From Azohydromonas australica DSM 1124 (GTDB lineage Bacteria > Pseudomonadota > Gammaproteobacteria > Burkholderiales > Burkholderiaceae_C): a DNA stretch of 64,000 nucleotides. How positions within the stretch are numbered: the first letter of the stretch is position 1; each line of letters begins with the position of its first letter. Below the pieces are notes generated by a model. That model saw nothing but the letters and a program-made list of their open reading frames with translations, did not search any database and had not been told where the DNA came from. A program made the translations under genes and the position numbers. The stretch lies in contig NZ_KE387214.1 in assembly GCF_000430725.1 (NCBI RefSeq), positions 1 to 64,000 of the forward strand, given 5' to 3'. Shown piece after piece: positions 39,367-47,083 of the stretch.

Positions 39367-39777
39367 TCAATTCCGAAGTGAGAGGTGCGACAGGTAAATG
39401 GGAGGCGAGCCGCGCGGGGCGCCGTCCGTGGGCGGCCGCGAACGGGCTGCGACCGATGGCGAAACGGCCAGGACCGGCACCACCCACAGCAGCACCGGTA
39501 GGGCAGCCAGCGCCGCCCCGGGCTCGGTGCCCGGCTGCGGTGTCACGGAAGCGGTGCCCTGGTCGCAGTGCGCCTTGCACAGCTGCGGCTGGTCGGGGTC
39601 CATCGTGGCGTGCATGTCGCCGTCGCAGTCGTGCATGAGCACGGCGTCGGCGGGCATGGGAGCGGAGGGCACCTTGGCCTGCGGGCAGGCATAGGCGGCC
39701 GTCACCAGCTGCACCAGCAGCACGAACGCAGCCAGCCAGGAGGCCAGGCTGCGACGGTGACGGACGGTCAGGAACAT
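39367..39777 (-). CDS. Cys/His-rich secreted protein (paralogue 1 of 3)
   Basis: 136 residues from ATG 39777. Signal peptide (SLASWLAAFVLLVQLVTAAYAC), Cys/His/Met-containing middle (HDCDGDMHATMDPDQPQLCKAHCDQG), a hydrophobic segment, and a C-terminal GSPPIYLSHLSL. The same build, including a PPI-x-I-x-x-x-x-L end, is seen at 47084-47503 and 59366-59827. Related small proteins occur near copper genes. Likely envelope copper-binding accessory; family name not certain. Confidence 0.6.
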   Translation of the reverse strand: MFLTVRHRRSLASWLAAFVLLVQLVTAAYACPQAKVPSAPMPADAVLMHDCDGDMHATMDPDQPQLCKAHCDQGTASVTPQPGTEPGAALAALPVLLWVVPVLAVSPSVAARSRPPTDGAPRGSPPIYLSHLSLRN

Positions 39778-39900
39778 GGGAGGCAGTCTAGGCGCGCGGC
39801 GCCGGCCGGAATTGAGCTTGCTCAAGATCCCGTAACAAATGGACGGCATGCGGGAATGGGGCTTGCCTCGAATGCGGCGCCTTTTTCACGGAAGACCGCC

Positions 39901-40299
39901 ATGGAAACAAACCGCACCTTGTGCCTGCGCGTGTGCGCCGTTGCCCTGTCTTGCCTGGGCAGCCTCGCCGCCAGTACCGCCCATGCACAGGCTTCGGCGC
40001 CAATGGGCTCCTCGGGGCAAGGCTCCTCGTCGATGCAATCGGGCGGTTCGGGCTCGATGGACATGCACGGCACCATGATGCGCGGCATGGAGCAGATGCA
40101 GCAGATGAAGCCCACGGGCGATGCCGACCGTGACTTCGCCACCATGATGAAGATGCACCACCAGCAGGCGGTCGAGATGTCACAGGCCTACCTCAAGCAG
40201 GCCAAGTCGCCCGAGCTCAAGAAGATGGCGCAGAAGATCGTGCGCGATCAGCAAAAGGAGATTGGCCAGTTCGACAAGTGGCTGCAGTCGCGCAAGTAA
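39901..40299 (+). CDS. DUF305-type periplasmic protein
   Basis: 132 residues. Signal peptide (to about AHAQ), Ser/Gly/Met linker, then DADRDFATMMKMHHQQAVEMSQAYLKQAKSPELKKMAQKI, the DUF305 four-helix pattern with the HHQQA metal ligand pair. DUF305 proteins are ferritin-like and frequently copper-linked. Its start is divergent from the Cys/His-rich gene at 39777 with about 120 bases between. Confidence 0.8.
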   Translation: METNRTLCLRVCAVALSCLGSLAASTAHAQASAPMGSSGQGSSSMQSGGSGSMDMHGTMMRGMEQMQQMKPTGDADRDFATMMKMHHQQAVEMSQAYLKQAKSPELKKMAQKIVRDQQKEIGQFDKWLQSRK

Positions 40300-40331
40300 G
40301 GCCCGGTTGAGCGGCAGGGCCACTGCCGCTA

Positions 40332-40757
40332 CTAACGACCAAGCTGCCCAAGGTCGTCCAGGATCGGGCAGTCTGGGCGCTCATCGCCGTGACAGCACGA
40401 AGCCAGACGCTGCAGCGTCTGCTTCATCGCCGTCATCTCGGCGATGCGCCGCTCCAGGTCGGCGACGTGCTCCAGCGCGATGCGCTTGACCGAGGCGCTG
40501 TTGCGCCGGCGGTTCTGCCAGAGCTTGAGCAGCTCGGCGATCTCCGCCATGCCAAAGCCCAGGTCACGCGAGCGGCGGATGAAGCGCAGCATGTGCACCT
40601 CCCGCTCGCCGTACTGACGATAGCCCGAGTCCGTGCGCCGCACCTGCGGCAGCAGCCCCAGCGACTCGTAGTGCCGCACCATCTTGGCCGAGACGCCCGA
40701 GCGCGCGGCGGCCTCGCCGATGTTCAGGACGGGCGTCTCGGTGGCGGCAGCAGGCAT
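40332..40757 (-). CDS. cueR: Cu(I)-responsive MerR regulator (CueR)
   Basis: 141 residues from ATG 40757 (GAGGAG upstream). NIGEAAARSGVSAKMVRHYESLGLLP is the DNA-binding start, followed by a long helix, and C122/C130 in ASCCHGDERPDCPILDDL, the two-cysteine linear Cu(I) site with eight-residue spacing of CueR. It would activate the copZ promoter (40929-40959) and the Cu-ATPase promoter (58626-58656). The upstream Met at 40844 is rejected because it adds a non-homologous N-terminus. Confidence 0.9.
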   Translation of the reverse strand: MPAAATETPVLNIGEAAARSGVSAKMVRHYESLGLLPQVRRTDSGYRQYGEREVHMLRFIRRSRDLGFGMAEIAELLKLWQNRRRNSASVKRIALEHVADLERRIAEMTAMKQTLQRLASCCHGDERPDCPILDDLGQLGR

Positions 40758-40846
40758 GGCGGGCTCCTCGTGATGGGCTTGTCTTGGACGGCGGCGGTTT
40801 GGGCGCACCTTGCAGGGTGGGTCGGTGCGCAGACACTTCGCCATTC

Positions 40847-40877
40847 AGCATGAAGCTTTCCATGATGGCAAGGTCAA
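40847..40877 (-). promoter_or_regulatory. CueR-type promoter in front of cueR
   Basis: Minus strand: -35 TTGACC (complement of 40872-40877), 19-base spacer TTGCCATCATGGAAAGCTT, -10 CATGCT (complement of 40847-40852). It matches the CueR architecture but with a weaker dyad than the copZ site, which would fit autoregulation at a lower level. Confidence 0.6.
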
Positions 40878-40928
40878 GTCATCGTGACCCATGTCCATGT
40901 CGGTGGGTGCAGTTCGAGAGAACAGGTG

Positions 40929-40959
40929 TTGACCTTCCCATGGTGGGAAGGTTGAAGCT
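40929..40959 (+). promoter_or_regulatory. CueR-type promoter of copZ
   Basis: TTGACC at 40929-40934, 19-base spacer TTCCCATGGTGGGAAGGTT containing the near-perfect dyad ACCTTCCCA/TGGGAAGGT, then GAAGCT at 40954-40959. This is the CueR operator type and lies 38 bases before copZ. Confidence 0.85.
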
Positions 40960-40996
40960 GTCGGGCATCAGCAACCCACCAGCCAGGAAGGTCACC

Positions 40997-41242
40997 ATGA
41001 TCGAGTTCACCGTCCCCGAGATGAGCTGCGGCCACTGCGTCGGCGCCATCACCCAGGCCCTCAAGGCCGCCGATCCGGCGGCCCGGGTCGATGTGACCCT
41101 GGCCGACAAGAAGGTCAGGGTCCAGAGCACGCTGGAGCGCCAGGCGCTGGCCCAGGCGCTTTCCGAGGCCGGCTACGAGCCAGCCGCGGCCATCCCTGCC
41201 ACAGGCCCTGCGCGCGGCGGCTGTGGCTGCGGCTGCCGCTGA
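40997..41242 (+). CDS. copZ: Copper chaperone CopZ-like, with Cys-rich tail
   Basis: 81 residues. HMA fold with PEMSCGHCVGAITQALKA (C11, C14) and the beta-alpha-beta-beta-alpha-beta order. The C-terminus ends GGCGCGCR, three extra cysteines. A short cytosolic protein that hands Cu(I) to the P-type ATPase or to CueR. AGGAAG lies about eight bases before the ATG. Confidence 0.88.
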   Translation: MIEFTVPEMSCGHCVGAITQALKAADPAARVDVTLADKKVRVQSTLERQALAQALSEAGYEPAAAIPATGPARGGCGCGCR

Positions 41243-41264
41243 AGGGGCGCCAAGGGGGCTGCGA

Positions 41265-42527
41265 CTACAGCCGCTGCGAGATCTCCAGCAGCGGCTTCAT
41301 GCCGGAGCCAAAGCGCCGCATCGGCTCCAGGTTCTTCTGCAGCTCGCCGTAGGGCAGGTAGCGGATGCCCAGCGACGACACGCGCGAGAAGGCCGGGCGC
41401 TGCAGTTGCAGCCGCACGTCCTCGCGCCGGTTGTCGGGTGCGACCAGGAACAGCACGCTGCCCTCGCCGATCTCGCATCCCAGCGCCAGGTCCAGCATGC
41501 GCACGATGCCGGAGTAGATCGATGTCGAGTGCTCGACCTCGAAGGCTGCGGCCACCTTCGCGCTGGCCGGATCGATCCATACCACGTCGATCAGGCGCAC
41601 TGCGTCCAGCCCCGTGCCCGCCGTGGGTGGAAACTCCGCCAGGCACCCGTCGGAGAGCCGCCCGCCCGCGTACTCGCGGCTGCGGTCGTTGGCCGCGATC
41701 CAGACCTTGAAACCCAGCGCATGGCCCAGGTCGCGCAGCCAGCCCTGGACCTGCGTGTGGGTCGTGTCGTTCTCCTTCTCCGCCGCCCAGGCCTTTTGGG
41801 CCGCCGCGGACTCCTCGCGTACCTTTTGCAGGTCGGCTTCCCAGGCCTGGAGGGCCGCCGCATCGTCCGCACGTGGCGGCGCGGCATAGCGGCCGCTGCC
41901 GATGTCAAAGAGCAGCCCGGCGATGGCGCCCAGGTCGTTGGAGAGCTGCGTGCGATGCGCCTGGTTGAGCCGGATGGCGCCTTCTCGCATCGAGAGGTAG
42001 TGGTCCCAGCGTCCGAGCTTGACGTTGCCGCCCGTCACTGCGTTGTAGCCCCTGACCATCGCGGTGTTGAAGGGCATCACGAGGGTCGGGTGGATGAAGT
42101 ACAGCAGGTTGGCCACCGCCGGACCCAGGCCCTTGATCTGCAGCGCGTCGATGCGCTGGATAGCCTCGCCCACGGCCTCGGCCGTGTCGCAGCAGTCACA
42201 GCTGTGCAGCAGCCGCGCGAAGGCCCGCTGGTTGGCGGCGTTCTCGTAGATGTCGGGAATGCGCAGCTTGGGTTTCCACAAGAAGGCGTGGTCCGCGCCC
42301 TTGAAGAGCTGGCGCTGCTCGGCGACGGACGCGACCACCGTCTCCAGCGCCGAGCCGCGGTAGGCATTGCCGAAGGTCCCGGCCTCGATCTCGCGCACGA
42401 CCTGCCCGATGCCGCGGCGGATGGAGCGGAAGTTCTTGAGCCGCTCATCCCAGAGGAACCAGGTGTTGTAGGTGCTGTGGGGATCGGCTTTCCAGTGCTC
42501 GATGAGGATCGCCAGGGTGTCGTGCAT
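41265..42527 (-). CDS. Putative nuclease with HhH-like and PD-(D/E)XK-like parts
   Basis: 420 residues. Seen: a helix-hairpin-helix-like stretch IKGLGPAVANLLYFIHP (about residues 128-145), a helical coiled linker (about 215-255), then a C-terminal part with RLIDVVWIDPASAKVAAAFEVEHSTSIYSGIVRMLDL (about 330-365), where D and E-x-E could be the catalytic set of a restriction-endonuclease fold. No methyltransferase or second subunit lies nearby. It is not a known metal-resistance gene. Could be an orphan restriction or defence enzyme. I do not recognise a named family. Confidence 0.55.
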   Translation of the reverse strand: MHDTLAILIEHWKADPHSTYNTWFLWDERLKNFRSIRRGIGQVVREIEAGTFGNAYRGSALETVVASVAEQRQLFKGADHAFLWKPKLRIPDIYENAANQRAFARLLHSCDCCDTAEAVGEAIQRIDALQIKGLGPAVANLLYFIHPTLVMPFNTAMVRGYNAVTGGNVKLGRWDHYLSMREGAIRLNQAHRTQLSNDLGAIAGLLFDIGSGRYAAPPRADDAAALQAWEADLQKVREESAAAQKAWAAEKENDTTHTQVQGWLRDLGHALGFKVWIAANDRSREYAGGRLSDGCLAEFPPTAGTGLDAVRLIDVVWIDPASAKVAAAFEVEHSTSIYSGIVRMLDLALGCEIGEGSVLFLVAPDNRREDVRLQLQRPAFSRVSSLGIRYLPYGELQKNLEPMRRFGSGMKPLLEISQRL

Positions 42528-42878
42528 CGCGGGAGTCCAGGTCTTGTGCGTCTTGTAAGGCCGGGAATGGTAAGAGGCGGTGACTGCGGCGATGCCCTGC
42601 AGATCAATCGATGCTCAGGCGCGCAACTCCCTCCAGCGCCGCAGCAGCAGCGCATTGCCCGCCACGCTGGCCTGGTTTGTGAACGGCGGTCAGGAAGTGC
42701 GCTTTTCCGGCGGTGATGGCGCGCTTTTTTGTTCCCGCAAGGCTCCCTTCTGTGGATAACTGCATGCGGCGTCGCGATTGTGGAAAACCGCTGTCGCGAG
42801 CGGCCTGGCCGACCTACGCCGGCTGATCCCACCTCGCGCTCAGCGACTGGAGTTGCACCACGGCACTTGGTTTTTTGT
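42528..42878. other. Gap with one inverted-repeat arm and remnant coding sequence
   Basis: Between the nuclease-like gene and arsR. The 33-bp repeat arm at 42684-42716 lies here; the open minus-strand frame over it (TAGKAHFLTA) resembles the plus-strand frame over the right arm (TAGKARFLTA), so both arms may derive from the same lost gene. No complete gene seen. Confidence 0.45.
42684..42716 (+). repeat. Left arm of 33-bp inverted repeat flanking the ars cassette
   Basis: CGGCGGTCAGGAAGTGCGCT through CGGCGGTGA. Its complement matches 46628-46660 in 32 of 33 positions, with the match petering out on both sides. Confidence 0.85.
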
Positions 42879-42904
42879 CATGATTCCAGTAAAGTGGAAT
42901 CATG
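42879..42904. promoter_or_regulatory. ArsR operator overlapping the arsR start codon
   Basis: CATGATTCCA, spacer GTAAAG, TGGAATCATG: perfect 10-base arms. The last three bases are the arsR ATG itself, so a bound repressor would cover the translation start region. Position and symmetry fit a dimeric ArsR-family repressor. Confidence 0.75.
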
Positions 42905-43225
42905 GAAGAGAAAGATGTTGTTCGATCGCTCGCCGCGCTGGCCCAGCCGGCGCGGCTGCAGGCGTTTCGCGCCCTCGTGGTGGCCGGCGAGCAGGGCCTG
43001 ACGCCCGGCGCCATGGCCGAGGCGCTGGGACTGCCGGCGTCCACGCTGTCGTTCCACCTCAAGGAGCTGGCCAACGCGGGCCTGGTGACGCAGGAGCGCG
43101 AGAGCCGCAACCTCATCTACCGCGCCGCGTTCGAACAGATGAACGCGCTGCTGGCCTACCTCACCGAGAACTGCTGCCAGGGCGTGGCTTGCCTGCCCGC
43201 GGCCAAGCCCTGTACCGACTGCTGA
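42902..43225 (+). CDS. arsR: ArsR-family arsenite-responsive repressor
   Basis: 107 residues. Winged-helix core LAALAQPARLQAFRALVV, recognition helix LPASTLSFHLKELANAGLV, and a C-terminal Cys set: NCCQGVACLPAAKPCTDC, where Cys pairs can bind As(III). Cys near the C-terminus rather than in the DNA-binding helix is one of the known ArsR variants. Binds the palindrome at its own start and releases it when As(III) binds. First gene of the ars run. Confidence 0.9.
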   Translation: MEEKDVVRSLAALAQPARLQAFRALVVAGEQGLTPGAMAEALGLPASTLSFHLKELANAGLVTQERESRNLIYRAAFEQMNALLAYLTENCCQGVACLPAAKPCTDC

Positions 43226-43250
43226 CCCAGCCCTTCAAAGGAGACCCGCG

Positions 43251-43760
43251 ATGAAGCGCTTCCACGTCCACCTGCACGTCGATGATCTGGCCAAGAGCAT
43301 CGCCTTCTACTCCAGACTCTTCGCCGCCGAGCCCGCGCGCGTGGAGAGCGACTACGCCAAGTGGATGCTCGACGACCCGGCCGTGAACTTCGCCATCTCC
43401 ACGCGCGGCCAAGCCAGCGGCATCGACCACCTGGGCATTCAGACCGACGACCCGGCGGAGCTGGCCGCCATGAAGGAGCGCGCGCAGGCCGCCGACATGG
43501 CGCTGCTCGATGAAGGTGCTACGACCTGCTGCTATGCGCGCAGCGAAAAGCACTGGATCACGGACCCGCAGGGCATCGCCTGGGAGCACTTCCACACGCT
43601 GGGCAACATCCCCGTGTTCCGCGAGGGCGAGGCCGCTGCTGCAGCAGCCTGCTGCACGCCGGCCCAGACGCCAGCCGCCGAGCCGGAACCCGCCGCGTGC
43701 TGCACGCCGCGCGGCAAGCCGCTGGGCATCCCGGTGAAGTCCTCGACCTCCTGCTGCTGA
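43251..43760 (+). CDS. arsI: ArsI C-As lyase / CadI-like metalloenzyme
   Basis: 169 residues. A vicinal-oxygen-chelate domain: RFHVHLHVDDLAKSIAFYS (first His), DHLGIQ (second His), a TTCCYA cysteine pair near residue 88, and WITDPQGIAWEHFHT (Glu). These residues match ArsI, which cleaves the C-As bond of trivalent organoarsenicals. The C-terminal tail (about 125-169) holds three further Cys-Cys pairs (AACCTP, AACCTP, TSCC). RBS GGAG lies eight bases before ATG. Confidence 0.88.
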   Translation: MKRFHVHLHVDDLAKSIAFYSRLFAAEPARVESDYAKWMLDDPAVNFAISTRGQASGIDHLGIQTDDPAELAAMKERAQAADMALLDEGATTCCYARSEKHWITDPQGIAWEHFHTLGNIPVFREGEAAAAAACCTPAQTPAAEPEPAACCTPRGKPLGIPVKSSTSCC

Positions 43761-43771
43761 AGGTGGCGACC

Positions 43772-44275
43772 ATGAGCGACAAGGTCCGCAACGTCCTCTT
43801 CATCTGCACCGGCAACTCCGCGCGCTCGATCATGGCCGAGGGCCTGATGAACCACCTGGGCCGCGGCCGCTTCAAGGCGTACTCGGCCGGCAGCCATCCC
43901 GCCGGCGAGATCCGGCCGCTGGCCCTGCAGACGCTGCGCCAGTGGCACATCCCCACGGACGGCTTCAGCAGCAAGTCCTGGGACGAGTTCGCCGTGCCCG
44001 GAGCGCCGCAGATGGACTTCGTCTTCACGGTCTGCGACAAGGCTGCCGGCGAGCTGTGCCCTCTATGGCCGGGCCAGCCGATGACGGCGCACTGGGGCGT
44101 GGCCGACCCCGCCGCTGTCGAAGGCACGCCCGAGCAGCGGCAGCGCGCCTACATGGATGCCGCGCTGGTGCTCAAGCGCCGCATTGAGCTGATGCTGGCC
44201 CTGCCGCTGCAGACGCTGGCGGGCATGTCGCTGCAACGCGAGATCGAGCGCATCGGCAAGACCGGCGCCGCCTGA
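43772..44275 (+). CDS. arsC: Arsenate reductase, LMW-phosphatase type (first copy)
   Basis: 167 residues. The P-loop FICTGNSARSIMAEG near residue 12 is the CX5R active site of LMW-PTP-type arsenate reductases, and VCDKAAGELCPLWPG (about 88-102) holds the two resolving-Cys candidates. Reduces As(V) to As(III), which ACR3 exports. Starts 11 bases after arsI. Confidence 0.88.
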   Translation: MSDKVRNVLFICTGNSARSIMAEGLMNHLGRGRFKAYSAGSHPAGEIRPLALQTLRQWHIPTDGFSSKSWDEFAVPGAPQMDFVFTVCDKAAGELCPLWPGQPMTAHWGVADPAAVEGTPEQRQRAYMDAALVLKRRIELMLALPLQTLAGMSLQREIERIGKTGAA

Positions 44276-44355
44276 TCCTCCAGCCCGCCGGGATCCTTGG
44301 CGGGGCATCTCCCTTGACTGACTCCACGCACCCGGGAAGCGCCGGGCCTGCAGCC

Positions 44356-44859
44356 ATGACCATTCACGTCCTGATCCTCTGTACCCACAACTCCGCGCGC
44401 AGCGTGCTCAGCGAAGGGATGCTCAACCACCTCGCGGCTAGGCTGGGCCGTGACGTGCGCGCCCACAGCGCGGGCAGCGCACCCAGCGGGCGCATCAACC
44501 CGTTCGCCCTGGAGGCGCTGCACAACGCCGGCGTGGAAACCGGCGGCTACCGCAGCAAGAGCTGGGACGAGTTCTCGGCCGACGGCGCGCCGCCCCTGTC
44601 CATCGTCATCACGGTGTGCGACAGCGCCGCGGCGGAGTCCTGCCCGGTGTTCTTCGGCGGCAACGGGCAGCCGGTGAAGGTGCACTGGGGCTACCCTGAC
44701 CCGTCCAACGCCGAGGGCGGCGACGAGGGGAAACGTCGCGCCTTCGAGCTCACGCGCCAGGCCATCGGCTACCGCATGCTGCAGCTGCTCGCGCTGCCGC
44801 TGGGGACCATGGACCGTGCCGCGCTGCAGGTGGCGCTTGCCGAGATCGGCCGCAGCTGA
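44356..44859 (+). CDS. arsC: Arsenate reductase, LMW-phosphatase type (second copy)
   Basis: 167 residues from ATG 44356 (a TTG at 44314 would add 14 residues). LILCTHNSARSVLSEGML is the CX5R loop and VCDSAAAESCPVFFGG the second Cys set. It is only moderately similar to the first copy (YRSKSWDEFSADGAP vs FSSKSWDEFAVPGAP), so the pair is an old duplication rather than a recent one. The stop lies 20 bases before the ACR3 gene. Confidence 0.85.
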   Translation: MTIHVLILCTHNSARSVLSEGMLNHLAARLGRDVRAHSAGSAPSGRINPFALEALHNAGVETGGYRSKSWDEFSADGAPPLSIVITVCDSAAAESCPVFFGGNGQPVKVHWGYPDPSNAEGGDEGKRRAFELTRQAIGYRMLQLLALPLGTMDRAALQVALAEIGRS

Positions 44860-44878
44860 AAGCGCGCGAGGCATATCC

Positions 44879-45952
44879 ATGAACACCACGCTGACCGCCC
44901 GCGCCGCCGCTCCGGCGCCCATGAGCGTCTTCGAGCGCTACCTGACCGTCTGGGTCTTCCTGTGCATCGTTGCCGGCATCGCGCTGGGCCAGATGCTGCC
45001 CGGCCCGGTCCAGGCCATCGGCCGCATGGAAGTGGCCCGGGTGAACCTGCCGGTGGGGCTGCTGATCTGGGTGATGATCATCCCGATGCTGCTGAAGGTG
45101 GACTTCGGCGCACTCCACCAGGTGCGCGGCCACTGGAGGGGCATCGGCGTGACGCTGTTCGTCAACTGGGCCGTCAAGCCGTTCTCGATGGCGTTGCTGG
45201 GCTGGATCTTCGTGCGCCAGGTCTTCGCGCCGTACCTGCCCGCGGACCAGCTCGACAGCTACGTGGCAGGCCTCATCCTGCTGGCCGCCGCACCCTGCAC
45301 GGCCATGGTGTTCGTGTGGAGCCGGCTCACCAACGGGCACGCGCTGTTCACGCTGTCGCAGGTCGCCCTCAACGACACCATCATGGTGTTCGCCTTCGCG
45401 CCCATCGTGGCGCTGCTGCTGGGCCTCTCGGCCATCACGGTGCCCTGGGACACGCTCATCACGTCGGTGGTGCTCTACATCGTGATCCCGGTGATCGCAG
45501 CGCAGCTCTGGCGCCGGGCGCTGCTCAGGAAGGGCCAGGCCGCCTTCGACGCGACGCTGGCGAAGATCGGCCCTTGGTCCATCACGGCGCTGCTGGCCAC
45601 GCTCGTGCTGCTGTTCGCCTTCCAGGGCGAGGCGATCCTCAAGCAGCCGCTGGTCATCGCGATGCTCGCGGTGCCGATCCTGATCCAGGTCTTCTTCAAC
45701 TCGGCGCTGGCCTACTGGCTCAACCGGAAGCTCGGCGAGTCGCACAGCGTGGCCTGCCCGTCGGCGCTGATCGGGGCGAGCAACTTCTTCGAGCTGGCCG
45801 TGGCCGCGGCGATCAGCCTCTTTGGCTTCGAGTCCGGCGCGGCGCTGGCCACCGTGGTGGGCGTGCTCATCGAGGTGCCGGTGATGCTGCTGGTGGTGCG
45901 CATCGTCAACCAGAGCAAGGGCTGGTACGAGGCCGGCGCATGCAAAGCCTGA
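44879..45952 (+). CDS. arsB: ACR3-type arsenite efflux permease
   Basis: 357 residues, ten hydrophobic segments. ACR3 landmarks: FERYLTVWVFLCIVAGIALG at the start, the conserved Cys in LLAAAPCTAMVFVWS, SQVALNDTIMVFAFAP, and ASNFFELAVAAAISLFG. Exports As(III) from the cytoplasm using the proton gradient. ACR3 is unrelated to ArsB of E. coli despite shared naming. Start at 44879 agrees with the normal length. Confidence 0.92.
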   Translation: MNTTLTARAAAPAPMSVFERYLTVWVFLCIVAGIALGQMLPGPVQAIGRMEVARVNLPVGLLIWVMIIPMLLKVDFGALHQVRGHWRGIGVTLFVNWAVKPFSMALLGWIFVRQVFAPYLPADQLDSYVAGLILLAAAPCTAMVFVWSRLTNGHALFTLSQVALNDTIMVFAFAPIVALLLGLSAITVPWDTLITSVVLYIVIPVIAAQLWRRALLRKGQAAFDATLAKIGPWSITALLATLVLLFAFQGEAILKQPLVIAMLAVPILIQVFFNSALAYWLNRKLGESHSVACPSALIGASNFFELAVAAAISLFGFESGAALATVVGVLIEVPVMLLVVRIVNQSKGWYEAGACKA

Positions 45953-45988
45953 GCTGCTTCAAGGCGCTGCGTGCGTCTGGCGCTCACG

Positions 45989-46156
45989 ATGGAGAGGCAC
46001 TGGACGCCGGAGCAGGCACGGGCAGTGTTCGAGGTGTTGGACATGCTGCGCGACCAGCTCTGGGCTGCCTACGGAGCTGAGATCCAGCGGGCGGTGCGGG
46101 AAGGCCGCGTAACGCAGCAGCCCTGCGTGTCCCCCGACCTGCACGAGCCGTTCTGA
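45989..46156 (+). CDS. Small hypothetical protein after arsB
   Basis: 55 residues from ATG 45989 (a GTG at 45971 is also possible). HWTPEQARAVFEVLDMLRDQLWAAYGAEIQRAVREGR reads as two amphipathic helices, as in many short plasmid or island proteins, and codon use is like that of the neighbours. It lies 36 bases after the permease stop and may be co-transcribed. No function assigned. Confidence 0.5.
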   Translation: MERHWTPEQARAVFEVLDMLRDQLWAAYGAEIQRAVREGRVTQQPCVSPDLHEPF

Positions 46157-46284
46157 GGGCCGTTGCGTCTTCTTGCGGCGCGGCGCCCCCAGCCAACCCC
46201 CAGGCGCCCTGTGCAATGCGCCAGCCCATTGTCAGCGCGATACCCGTCCCCCTCGGTGCTATGCCTGCGGCCAAACTGCCTTGC

Positions 46285-46497
46285 ATGGACAGGGACGGTC
46301 GGTTGGCCATGAATGCCCGCTGCGCTTGGCTGGAGCACGAACTTCTGGCCATCGAGACAGCGCTTGGGAACCGCATGGTCGCCGCTGGTGACGCCGAGCG
46401 GCTGCAGCTGACCGCCTGCCAAGAGAGTCACCTTGCTGAACTTGGCACGGTCAACGCACGGCTCAGCGCTCTGCACGACGCCGCCGCTGCGACATAG
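46285..46497 (+). CDS. Short helical hypothetical protein (uncertain)
   Basis: 70 residues from ATG 46285; a further in-frame ATG at 46216 exists. WLEHELLAIETALGNRMVAAGDAERLQLTACQESHLAELG predicts coiled-coil helices. No ribosome-binding site of note. It could be a random open frame in GC-rich DNA. Confidence 0.3.
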   Translation: MDRDGRLAMNARCAWLEHELLAIETALGNRMVAAGDAERLQLTACQESHLAELGTVNARLSALHDAAAAT

Positions 46498-46627
46498 CCG
46501 ACCTTCACCAGCGCGCCGCCCTCTGAGCCGATCGCCTTCAAGGCTGCGGCCGCCCCTCACGGCCACCCATCCGCCGCGCCAAGCCAATGCGCAGCCGGCG
46601 CACAGCTGGCCGCCGAAAAACGCGTCG

Positions 46628-46660
46628 TCACCGCCGGAAAAGCGCGCTTCCTGACCGCCG
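46628..46660 (-). repeat. Right arm of 33-bp inverted repeat flanking the ars cassette
   Basis: TCACCGCCGGAAAAGCGCGC through CTGACCGCCG. Inverted relative to 42684-42716 with one mismatch; the two enclose arsR to the end of the small genes (3,977 bases from outer edge to outer edge). Confidence 0.85.
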
Positions 46661-46852
46661 CCAACACTGGTTGACATGGGCATCAAACACGCCCGGCACA
46701 CGCTTGAGCGCCCACTCCACGCAGGCGATACAGCAGGCGCAGGTCATGTGCTTTCGATGGGCAACTCCCATGGCGTTGCAGGCGGGGTCGTTGCAGTGAT
46801 GGTGGCGGTGTTCATGGTTGCTGCGGATGAGGGGTGGCAGCCAGTCGCGGCC

Positions 46853-46871
46853 TTGACATCATGGCAAGGTC
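46853..46871. promoter_or_regulatory. CueR-like dyad without a good -10
   Basis: CCTTGACATCATGGCAAGG is a near-palindrome, and on both strands a TTGAC box lies at the MerR-type position. The left half CCTTGCCAT-ATG resembles the site before cueR. The -10 candidates at 19 bases are poor, so this may be a degraded copy. It lies about 210 bases before the gene at 47084. Confidence 0.35.
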
Positions 46872-47083
46872 AAGACCGCTGCGCCGAGCGGCCTGGGCAA
46901 GCTGCGGCATCGCCCGGGATGCACGCGAGCCGCGGCCAAGACACTGCGCGCGAGCGCCGCCACTGGTGCGTGTCTCTGCGGGCTGTATGCAGGTGCCGGC
47001 TCCGGGTTGATCCCCGTCAACCATGGTCAGGAGGTGGTGTCTATGCTGGTGCGCAAACACGTCTTGCTCGCACCCTCCACGCC

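Larger units (their letters stand above)
46498..47083. other. Non-coding gap with right repeat arm
   Basis: 586 bases with the right 33-bp repeat arm (46628-46660), a CueR-like dyad (46853-46871) and open but featureless frames. The frame over the repeat arm reads AAEKRVVTAGKARFLTAANTG and a stop, possibly the tail of a lost gene. Confidence 0.45.

Noticed and set aside
46676..47083. N-terminal extension of the Cys/His-rich protein back to 46676
   Set aside because: The Met at 47084 gives a proper signal-anchor as in the two paralogues; the extension has no homologous counterpart.
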